Positions 1-5,504 of a stretch of 5,504 bases of DNA are shown piece by piece. Position 1 is the first letter of the stretch, and each line of letters begins with the position of its first letter. The translations under genes were made by a program, and so were the position numbers. The notes below the pieces were generated by a model. It searched no databases and was not told the origin of the DNA. It saw only the letters and a program-made list of their open reading frames with translations. Source of the DNA: Salaquimonas sp. (lineage in GTDB: Bacteria > Pseudomonadota > Alphaproteobacteria > Rhizobiales > Rhizobiaceae); NCBI GenBank assembly GCA_024639745.1, contig JAHEHW010000151.1:1-5504 (forward strand). The letters are read 5' to 3'.

Positions 1-81
1 CTTTCCAGGGCTTACTGGGCTCTGCATGACGATTCGGAGTATGGTGAAACCGTCGACTATTCTAGGTTTAGCGGTCGATAG
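1..81 (+). CDS. possible 3' end of an upstream gene (26 codons plus TAG), unidentified
   Basis: Frame 1 is open from the window edge to a TAG at 79-81 and would encode a polar, aromatic-rich tail ending YSRFSGR. Its composition is protein-like, but 26 codons is too short for open-frame length to mean much, and I do not recognise the sequence. The - strand is also open here: an ATG at 27-25 could start a leftward divergent gene, though it has no good Shine-Dalgarno in front of it. Either reading is possible and the window edge prevents a decision. If the + reading is right, this gene ends 144 bases before the adaptor start, so it is probably a separate unit. Confidence 0.22.
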   Translation, partial: LSRAYWALHDDSEYGETVDYSRFSGR

Positions 82-225
82 GTAAAAAGAGACGTGTGAC
101 TTTCTGTGCGCTCGAAGCATTCTTGGCGAGATGCTATTGGTTTCGGAAATGCGCGTGATCATTCACCGCAGCTTCACGAAATGGATTGCATCACCATAAT
201 CGACCGAAACTGCTAGCGATGAAAT
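82..225. other. non-coding leader upstream of the efflux operon
   Basis: No frame in this stretch looks like a gene on either strand. It should hold the promoter of the adaptor-permease operon, but I could not find a convincing -35/-10 pair. The nearest -35-like match is CTTGGC at 122-127, which has only a poor -10 (GGAAAT) 17 bases on. The stretch also contains the imperfect inverted repeat at 151-169. No riboswitch-like or attenuator-like structure was recognised. Confidence 0.5.
151..169. promoter_or_regulatory. imperfect inverted repeat, candidate operator
   Basis: The core is GTGA (155-158), four bases TCAT, then TCAC (163-166), a perfect 4-bp inverted repeat. It extends to GCG (151-153) and CGC (167-169) if one base (C154) is bulged. 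It lies 57-75 bases upstream of the adaptor start, where a repressor or activator could act on the pump operon. RND operons are commonly controlled by TetR- or MarR-type repressors binding such dyads, but no regulator gene is visible in the window. A dyad this short can occur by chance, so this is a candidate only. Confidence 0.25.
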
Positions 226-1605
226 ATGTGGCGTAAACTTCTCTTTTTTGTTCCTGTTGCTGTCGGTGCGCTGGCGGTGTGGTGGGCAATCAGTCAGCGT
301 CAGCCGCCGGCGACAGCGAAGCCCCAGGAGGACATCCGGACGGTCCGTGTGGTCGAAGCGGAGCCAGTCAGCTTTGTGCCGAGCGTCAGCGGTTTCGGGA
401 CCGTGAAACCCGCCAAGACGTGGAATGCCATTGTGCAGGCTGCCGGCGAGGTCGCTTATGTGCACCCTGACCTCAAGCGCGGCGCGATTCTGGAAGCCGG
501 GACCGAGATCATCCGGATCTCGCCAGAGGATTACGAACTCGCCATTGCGCGGGCGAACGCTAATATCGACAGTATCGACGCCGAGCTCGCGGAGTTGGAC
601 CTGACCGAAGCCAATACCCGTGCGACGCTTCAGCTCGAGCAGGAAGTCTTAGCAATCGCCAACCGTGAGCTGTCGCGCAAGCGGGAACTTGCAGAGGCTG
701 GTACGGTTTCGCCGACGGCACTGGATCAGCAGACCCGGGAAAGCCTCACCCAGCGCCAGAAAGTGCAGGAACTCGAGAATACGCTAAGCCTGCTTCCTTC
801 AAGGCGGTCGGTGCTGGACGCGCAAAAGAAGCTGAATCGCCTCGAGCTCGATCAGGCGAAGCTCAACAAGGAGCGGACAAGCATTAGCCTGCCTTTCGAT
901 GCCCGGATTGCCGAAGTGAACGCCGAAATCGCCCAATTCGCGCAGGTGGGAACCACGCTTGCGGTTGCCGACGGGATCAAGACCTCAGAGGTCGAGGCCC
1001 AAATTCCGCTATCCCAGTTTGCCGCCTTCGTGCGAACGGCTTCGAGGGATAACGGACTCGTCGCCGGGCTTACCCCGGCCGGTATACGCAACGTGATCGA
1101 ACGCATGGGCTTCGCGGCCACGATCCGGCTCAATGCGGGTGAAACCCATGTCAAATGGCCTGCCGCATTTTCCCGAATTTCCGATACCATCGATCTCAAA
1201 ACGCGTACCGTCGGTCTTTTCGTGACCGCCAGCGATACCTGGGAGACAGCGATTCCCGCCGAGCGGCCACCGTTGACCAAAGGTTTGTTCGTCGAGGTCG
1301 AGCTTCGCTCCAACCCGATCGAAAATGTGCTGGTGGTTCCCCGCACGGCGTTGCACGACGGCAGGCTCTATCTTGCGGATGATGAGGGTCGGCTGGCGGT
1401 TCGCGAGGTGAAAACCGGAATCAGCAAGGGCGATTTTGTTGTCGTAACAGAAGGATTGAAGCCTGGCGAGCGGATCGTCGTCAGCGACCTTCTGCCGGCC
1501 ATTGAGGGCATGCGACTCAGGTCCGAGATCGACGATAGCCTGCAGCAGCAAATCGTCAGAACCGCCGGCAGCAATGCGGTTGAAGGGCAGGGCGACGGAA
1601 AATGA
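226..1605 (+). CDS. RND efflux pump periplasmic adaptor subunit (membrane fusion protein, HlyD/AcrA type)
   Basis: This 459-aa protein should bridge the inner-membrane permease encoded next to it and an outer-membrane channel. Residues 1-5 are basic and about 5-22 form a hydrophobic segment ending near AISQRQPP. There is no lipobox and no cysteine anywhere, so it is anchored by an N-terminal helix or signal peptide rather than a lipid. The first lipoyl half is about 53-102, with a biotinyl-lipoyl-like AAGEVAYVHPDLKRGAIL. A charged alpha-helical hairpin follows at about 103-217, then the second lipoyl half (about 218-247), a beta-barrel (about 253-362) and a membrane-proximal domain (about 363-430, starting VLVVPRTAL). 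The hairpin tip has R151-x3-L155-x6-S162, the same spacing as the TolC-docking residues R128/L132/S139 of AcrA. The start is well fixed: an in-frame TGA lies at 220-222 and the hydrophobic N-terminus begins directly at this ATG, although the Shine-Dalgarno is poor. The gene overlaps the permease by ATGA. The substrate is unknown. Confidence 0.93.
   Translation: MWRKLLFFVPVAVGALAVWWAISQRQPPATAKPQEDIRTVRVVEAEPVSFVPSVSGFGTVKPAKTWNAIVQAAGEVAYVHPDLKRGAILEAGTEIIRISPEDYELAIARANANIDSIDAELAELDLTEANTRATLQLEQEVLAIANRELSRKRELAEAGTVSPTALDQQTRESLTQRQKVQELENTLSLLPSRRSVLDAQKKLNRLELDQAKLNKERTSISLPFDARIAEVNAEIAQFAQVGTTLAVADGIKTSEVEAQIPLSQFAAFVRTASRDNGLVAGLTPAGIRNVIERMGFAATIRLNAGETHVKWPAAFSRISDTIDLKTRTVGLFVTASDTWETAIPAERPPLTKGLFVEVELRSNPIENVLVVPRTALHDGRLYLADDEGRLAVREVKTGISKGDFVVVTEGLKPGERIVVSDLLPAIEGMRLRSEIDDSLQQQIVRTAGSNAVEGQGDGK
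1602..1605 (+). other. ATGA start-stop overlap coupling adaptor and permease genes
   Basis: The ATG of the permease (1602-1604) overlaps the TGA of the adaptor (1603-1605). This four-base overlap shows that the two genes share one transcript and suggests translational coupling. The purine-rich run before it (1584-1601, with AGGG twice) may serve as a weak ribosome binding site. Confidence 0.85.
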
Positions 1606-4600
1606 TCGATTATTTCGCCCGTCACCCGACAGCGGCCAATCTGCTGATGATCGGGCTCCTGGTGATTGGCCTTTTCTCCTATCCGTCGCTTCAGCGAGAG
1701 ACGTTTCCGAGGATCGCTCCTAGCAAGGTCCAAGTGACGGTTGCCTGGCCGGGAAGTCGTCCGGAAGAGGTCGAGGAAGCGGTTTGCCGCCGGGTCGAGG
1801 ATGCGCTCGATGCGGTAAACAATGTCAGCGAGGTCATCTGCGAGGCGCTTGAAGGCCTTGCCCGATTGACCATCGAAAAGACCGATGCGGTGAGCCTAGA
1901 CCGTTTCACCGCTGATATCACCAATGCCGTCGATGGTATTTTGACTTTTCCGGAAAACGTGGAGCAGCCCGTTATCAGCCAGTTGGGCAGAACCGATTTC
2001 GTTGCCTCGGTTGCGATAACGGGACCCGAGGATCGACGTCACCTCAAAGCCTATGCCGAAACAATTAAAACGCGCATGGAACTGTGGGGAGGTATACCGA
2101 AAATCGAGGTTCTCGGCTTTTCCGATCATGAAATCCGGATCGAGTTGTCCCGGGATCGGTTGCAGGGTTTCGGGGTATCGGTGGCCGATGTCGCCCGCGC
2201 GGTTCAGCGTAGTTCGCTCGATCTGCCGTCAGGGACATTGGAGACTGAGGAACGGGAATTCCTGTTGCGATATGCGGGTGAGCGGCGCGAGCCTGAAGCA
2301 TTTCGCGACATCGTTGTTGTTTCGAGCGAAAATGGCGGCGAGGTCCAACTCGGGGACATCGCGGTAATCCGTGACGGTTACAAACTTGCGGAGGCGCGGA
2401 TCGACTTCAACGGTAAGCCAGCGGCAATTCTGTCGATCACGAAGACCGCGGAACAGGATACGCTCAATGTGATTACCGAGGTCAACGCCTTTCTCGAAAA
2501 CGCCAGACAGACGGCGCCGCCGGGAATCGAGATGCAGGTAACGAATGATATTTCCTCGATCGTCTCGGACCGTCTGCAACTGTTGATCGAAAACGCTGCT
2601 TTGGGGCTAACGCTCGTATTCTTCGTCCTGTGGCTCTTTTTCGGTTTCAGATATTCCTTCTGGGTCGCAGCCGGTTTGCCAGTATCCTTTGCCGGGGCCT
2701 GTTTCCTGATGGTGCTAGCCGGCTATTCGATCAACATGCTGACAATGGTCGGACTATTGATCGTTATCGGCATTCTGATGGACGATGCGATCGTCATTGC
2801 CGAGAATGTGGCAAGTCATCACGTTCAGGGGAAATCTGCGACTGAAGCGGCGATCATGGGCGCGCAGCAGGTACTTCCTTCGATCTTCGCCTCGTTCGCG
2901 ACGACCGCGGCGATTTTCGGATCGCTTGCTTTTCTCAAAGGCGATATCGGGCAAATCCTTCGCGTGGTGCCGGTGGTTATGCTATTCGTTCTGATCATCT
3001 CGCTCGTCGAAGCGTTTTTGATCCTGCCGCATCATTTGAAGCATTCGCTTCAGGCGCATCCGGCAGGAACAGGTCGCGTTCAATCCTGGATCGATAGTGT
3101 CATCGACAAAATACGGGCCAGGGTCATTCTGCCAATCGCGCAGTTTTCCGTGAACTGGCGTTATTTCGTTTTCGGATCGGCGATCGGCTTGTTGCTTCTT
3201 TCCGTCAGCATGGTCGCCGGCGGGATTGTCAAATTCTCGCCGTTTCCGGACCTGGACGGCAATGTCATGGAAGCGCGCATTTTGATGCCGCAGGGAACCC
3301 CGCTCCATCGTACCGAGACTGTCGTCGCAAGGGTCGATGCGGCGCTCGAGAGCGTCAACGAGAAGCTAACCCCAAAACAGCCCGGCGCTCAGTCGCTGGT
3401 GCGAAATGTGACCCATCGCTTCAACTACAATCAGGATGCGGGCGAGACGGGACCGCATGTCGCGACCGTTATCGTCGATCTGCTCGACACCGAGACGCGA
3501 AATTCCCAGCTCGATGACATCATTGCCTTGTGGCGCGAGGAAACCGGGCCGGTCGCCGGGATCGAGAATCTGGCCTTTACCGAGGGCAGTTTCGGTCCTG
3601 GCGGTCGCGCGGTCGATATCCGCCTGACAGGTCCTGATCTTGGCGATCTTGCTGGCGCCTCCCGGCGGTTACAGGAAGCTCTGAAAGACTATGCAGGCAT
3701 CTACAACGTCATGGACGATCTGAGACCGGGCAAGCCGGAACTCCGCATCAGTCTTCGCGATGGCGCTGCAACCCTTGGCGTTGATGGGCGTTTAATTGCC
3801 GATCAGATCCGGTCTGCATTTTTTGGCTTCACGATCGATGAAATCCAGATCGGTAGCGAAGCGTACGAGATCAATGTCATGGCCAGCGCCAGCAACAGGA
3901 ACCAGCTTTCCGATCTCGATCAATTCACAATTACCACGGGGGATGGCAGCCAGGTTCCTCTCGGGGCGGTTGCGAATGTGGAAGAGGACCGCGGATATTC
4001 ACGAATCCGAAGGGTAGACGGAAGGCGCACGGTCACGATTACCGGCGAACTCGATAGTCGGTTCGGCAACTCCACTGAAATTCTTGGTGAAATTCGAAGC
4101 GAATTTCTTCCGAATCTCAAAGCCGATTTTCCAGAGGTGCGTTCCAGTTTCGAAGGAGCGAATGCCGATGCCGGGCGAACCCAGCGTTCCATGCTGAACG
4201 GTTTCGTGCTCGGTCTGATCGGCGTTTACCTGCTTTTGTCCTTCCAGTTCAGGAGTTATCTCGAACCGTTCGTTGTCATGATCATCATACCTTTCGCTTT
4301 CGTCGGCGCAGTTTGCGGACATTGGCTTCTTGGTCTTGATTTCACCATGCCGTCCTTGCTTGGATTTGTCGCCTTGGCCGGGATCGTGGTCAACGACTCA
4401 ATCCTGCTCGTGAATTTCATCAAGCATTTCCATGGAGATACAAAGAGTGTCGCAGAGGCGGCGCCGCTTGCGGCCGGCGCTCGTTTCCGGGCCATCTTGC
4501 TGACATCGCTGACGACGATCGTCGGATTGCTGCCGCTTCTCACGGAAACTTCGCTGCAGGCGAAGATTCTGATACCGCTGGTCACCAGTCTCGCCTTCGG

Positions 4601-4688
4601 CCTGCTGGCGACGACCATTCTCGTTCTTTTCGTCGTTCCGGCGGTTTATACAATTCTCGCCGATGCAGGTGCGGCGAGCATTGACTAG
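1602..4688 (+). CDS. RND-superfamily efflux permease (AcrB/HAE1-like inner-membrane subunit)
   Basis: At 1028 aa this is full length for the AcrB-type family. It should act as a proton-driven trimeric exporter moving substrate from periplasm or inner leaflet into an outer-membrane channel. Twelve membrane segments can be placed: TM1 about 12-30; TM2-TM6 about 329-348, 352-373, 378-400, 426-445 and 456-478; TM7 about 520-542; TM8-TM12 about 864-884, 887-908, 916-939, 963-982 and 990-1016. Two large periplasmic loops (about 31-328 and 543-863) form the porter and docking domains. The TM4 proton-relay aspartates are present as D394-D395 (ILMDDAIVIAEN). In TM10 the AcrB Lys940-Asn941 pair is replaced by N931-D932 (GIVVNDSILLVNF). 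R961 and T968 in TM11 match AcrB R971 and T978. The region corresponding to the AcrB phenylalanine-rich pocket (about 605-620) is polar here, so drug specificity cannot be inferred. No frameshift or truncation is seen. An alternative role such as metal export is unlikely, since the TM4 DD signature is HAE-type. Confidence 0.95.
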   Translation: MIDYFARHPTAANLLMIGLLVIGLFSYPSLQRETFPRIAPSKVQVTVAWPGSRPEEVEEAVCRRVEDALDAVNNVSEVICEALEGLARLTIEKTDAVSLDRFTADITNAVDGILTFPENVEQPVISQLGRTDFVASVAITGPEDRRHLKAYAETIKTRMELWGGIPKIEVLGFSDHEIRIELSRDRLQGFGVSVADVARAVQRSSLDLPSGTLETEEREFLLRYAGERREPEAFRDIVVVSSENGGEVQLGDIAVIRDGYKLAEARIDFNGKPAAILSITKTAEQDTLNVITEVNAFLENARQTAPPGIEMQVTNDISSIVSDRLQLLIENAALGLTLVFFVLWLFFGFRYSFWVAAGLPVSFAGACFLMVLAGYSINMLTMVGLLIVIGILMDDAIVIAENVASHHVQGKSATEAAIMGAQQVLPSIFASFATTAAIFGSLAFLKGDIGQILRVVPVVMLFVLIISLVEAFLILPHHLKHSLQAHPAGTGRVQSWIDSVIDKIRARVILPIAQFSVNWRYFVFGSAIGLLLLSVSMVAGGIVKFSPFPDLDGNVMEARILMPQGTPLHRTETVVARVDAALESVNEKLTPKQPGAQSLVRNVTHRFNYNQDAGETGPHVATVIVDLLDTETRNSQLDDIIALWREETGPVAGIENLAFTEGSFGPGGRAVDIRLTGPDLGDLAGASRRLQEALKDYAGIYNVMDDLRPGKPELRISLRDGAATLGVDGRLIADQIRSAFFGFTIDEIQIGSEAYEINVMASASNRNQLSDLDQFTITTGDGSQVPLGAVANVEEDRGYSRIRRVDGRRTVTITGELDSRFGNSTEILGEIRSEFLPNLKADFPEVRSSFEGANADAGRTQRSMLNGFVLGLIGVYLLLSFQFRSYLEPFVVMIIIPFAFVGAVCGHWLLGLDFTMPSLLGFVALAGIVVNDSILLVNFIKHFHGDTKSVAEAAPLAAGARFRAILLTSLTTIVGLLPLLTETSLQAKILIPLVTSLAFGLLATTILVLFVVPAVYTILADAGAASID

Positions 4689-4712
4689 CGCGTAACGCGT
4701 GTTCCGTTCCGC
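4689..4712. other. 24-base convergent intergenic gap
   Basis: The permease stop (4686-4688) and the stress-protein stop (complement of 4713-4715) face each other across 24 bases. The gap begins with CGCGT-A-ACGCG (4689-4699), a near-perfect palindrome, but the loop is too small and no T-run follows on either strand. I see no clear intrinsic terminator, so termination may be Rho-dependent or lie inside the opposing gene. Confidence 0.5.
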
Positions 4713-5126
4713 TTAAACCCGAACCACGTAAACGGAAGCGTTGGTGTGAGCGACGACATGGGTCGCGGTGGTGCCCAGCAGGTAATCGCTGACCTTGGGA
4801 TTGGCCGCTTCCATTACGATAAGGTCCACGTCTTCTTCCGTCGCGAGTTTCACGATTTGCCGGTGGGGAGACCCAATTCTTACTGTTGAGCGTGTCTTCA
4901 GGTCACCAGGCGGATTTTCCTTGAGAAATTCCTCAAGCCGCTGGCTCCAGTAGACGCGGGAATCGCGGATATTCAGGTTTCGCTCCATTTCTGGGGCAAC
5001 CGTTGCGACGATGAGTTCAGCGCCGTGATTGGTCGCCATGCGGACCGCTTCTTCGTAAGCCCGCTGCTTGTGTTCAGCGTGCCGCAAATTGATCGGGCAC
5101 AGAATCTTCTTGAAAACCTTGGACAT
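4713..5126 (-). CDS. universal stress protein, UspA/UspF-like single domain
   Basis: This 137-aa cytoplasmic protein is one Usp domain of typical length. It starts with the beta-strand KKILCPINL and has the helix AYEEAVRMATNHGAELIVATV. A G85-S86-P followed by IVKLATEEDVDLIVM (91-105) matches the usual G-x-P...I...A...DLIVM block. It ends with DYLLGTTATHVVAHTNASVYVVR, resembling the C-terminal block of UspF-type proteins. Usp proteins are generally induced by stress or growth arrest, and many bind ATP. Two positions are atypical: N13 replaces the common Asp of the first strand, and the G-x2-G of ATP-binding Usps such as MJ0577 is replaced by ANPKVSDY, leaving only G118-T119. ATP binding is therefore uncertain. 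The frame stays open upstream to 5213, but the start at 5126 is chosen because it has a good ribosome binding site and the conserved strand begins six residues later. It converges with the pump operon and lies downstream of the hydrolase on the same strand. Confidence 0.9.
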   Translation of the reverse strand: MSKVFKKILCPINLRHAEHKQRAYEEAVRMATNHGAELIVATVAPEMERNLNIRDSRVYWSQRLEEFLKENPPGDLKTRSTVRIGSPHRQIVKLATEEDVDLIVMEAANPKVSDYLLGTTATHVVAHTNASVYVVRV

Positions 5127-5252
5127 TTTCTCTCCCTGAAAGCCTACTGGCTCATTTTCCCTTTTATCGTGGAGCAGTGTGAAGAAGAGGTCCGCAATGA
5201 TCAACCCGGACACCGAGGTATCTAGGACCGGGGCCGGACGGCTGTTCTCGAT
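5127..5252 (-). other. spacer between hydrolase and stress-protein genes
   Basis: These 126 bases lie between the hydrolase stop and the Usp start, both on the - strand. Apart from the Usp ribosome binding site I see no gene, no convincing promoter hexamers and no terminator with a T-run. A TTGAT (- strand, at about 5200) resembles half of an FNR/FixK box (TTGAT-N4-ATCAA), but the second half is absent. The spacing allows either read-through from the hydrolase or a separate Usp promoter. Confidence 0.45.
5131..5137 (-). promoter_or_regulatory. ribosome binding site of the universal stress protein gene
   Basis: Read on the - strand, AGGGAGA lies four bases before the ATG at 5126. It decides the start: the ATG at 5213, which would add 29 residues, has no comparable site, and the added residues do not resemble a Usp N-terminus. 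Confidence 0.75.
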
Positions 5253-5504
5253 CTATTGGCCCGCCAGGTTCAATAGCGCTTTGGTTAGAGAGCCCTTAGG
5301 GTCGGCGAGTTCGTCTAGGATCGTGTAATGATTATGGCCTTTGAGGCCCGTTACGGAGATCTCGATACCCTTGTCTTTCGCAACTGTGGCGAACTCCTCT
5401 GACTGGCGGCGCAGTTCGGGCAGTTCTTCCGCGCCATAGACCAGAGCGATGGACGCGTTTGTATCGGGCAGATGACGTGAAGGCGATAACGTTTCGATTT
5501 CTTC
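5253..5504 (-). CDS. alpha/beta hydrolase, C-terminal 83 residues (partial; arylformamidase/BD-FAE-like esterase)
   Basis: The frame is open from the right edge to a TAG (complement of 5253-5255) and encodes the last 83 residues of a protein; the start and nucleophile region lie outside the window. The visible part reads LSPSRHLPD, then a hydrophobic strand ending ALVYGAEELPELRRQS, then GLKGHNHYTILDELADP near the end. This matches the C-terminal third of alpha/beta-hydrolase esterases related to kynurenine formamidase. The NH(F/Y) motif carries the catalytic histidine (here residue 59 of the fragment). The acidic residues in YGAEELPE lie where the catalytic acid and the E...RRQ signature are found. 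The family assignment is by pattern; the Ser nucleophile cannot be checked and the substrate is unknown. The gene is on the same strand as the stress protein, 126 bases upstream of it. Confidence 0.78.
   Translation of the reverse strand, partial: EEIETLSPSRHLPDTNASIALVYGAEELPELRRQSEEFATVAKDKGIEISVTGLKGHNHYTILDELADPKGSLTKALLNLAGQ

Noticed and set aside
122..150. CTTGGC plus GGAAAT with 17-base spacing as the operon promoter
   Set aside because: The -10 element matches poorly, and such partial matches are expected by chance in a leader of this length.
163..465. Open frame of 100 codons on the - strand overlapping the leader and adaptor start
   Set aside because: It runs mostly antisense to the well-supported adaptor gene, its product is Arg/His-rich with no recognisable domain, and no ribosome binding site supports it.
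1009..1551. Long - strand open frame (180 codons) inside the adaptor gene
   Set aside because: It is antisense to a clearly conserved adaptor domain, and its product has the composition typical of a shadow frame in GC-rich DNA.
4688..4700. GCGCGTAACGCGT palindrome after the permease stop as an intrinsic terminator
   Set aside because: The stem would be four or five base pairs with a loop of one to three bases, and no T-run follows on either strand.
5127..5213. Longer start for the stress protein at 5213
   Set aside because: The 29 extra residues do not match a Usp N-terminus, while the ATG at 5126 has a strong ribosome binding site and directly precedes the conserved first strand.
5025..5225. 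+ strand open frame of 66 codons across the stress-protein start
   Set aside because: It is antisense to the stress-protein gene and its upstream spacer, has no ribosome binding site and has no recognisable product.
5236..5245. GC-rich CCGG repeat after the hydrolase stop as a terminator hairpin
   Set aside because: The two arms are too close to fold into a stable stem-loop and there is no T-run downstream on the - strand.

Overview
The window looks like chromosomal DNA of a moderately GC-rich Gram-negative bacterium. Codon use, the RND pump architecture and the sequence style of the proteins suggest an alphaproteobacterium, possibly of the Hyphomicrobiales or a related marine group. That placement is inferred from general appearance; there is no rRNA or other marker gene here.

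Layout: bases 1-225 are mostly non-coding leader. They may hold the last 26 codons of an upstream gene (1-81) and contain an imperfect inverted repeat (151-169) that could be an operator. Bases 226-4688 are a two-gene operon on the + strand: a periplasmic adaptor (membrane fusion protein, 459 aa), then an RND-superfamily inner-membrane permease (1028 aa), overlapping by an ATGA. On the - strand, converging on the operon with only 24 bases between stop codons, is a small universal stress protein (137 aa, 4713-5126). After a 126-base spacer comes the C-terminal 83 residues of an alpha/beta hydrolase (5253-5504), which runs off the right edge.

How the genes work together: adaptor and permease should form the inner-membrane and periplasmic parts of a proton-driven tripartite efflux pump. 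The adaptor hairpin carries the R-x3-L-x6-S spacing used by AcrA-type adaptors to dock onto TolC-type channels, but no outer-membrane channel gene is present. The channel is therefore probably encoded elsewhere. The substrate cannot be read from sequence; the phenylalanine-rich drug pocket of AcrB is not evident. The stress protein and hydrolase share a strand and could be co-transcribed, but nothing ties them functionally to the pump.

I see no mobile element, CRISPR array, tRNA, rRNA or clear novel system. The points most worth a second look are the Asn-Asp pair replacing the AcrB Lys-Asn in TM10, the non-canonical nucleotide-binding residues of the stress protein, and the inverted repeat upstream of the operon.
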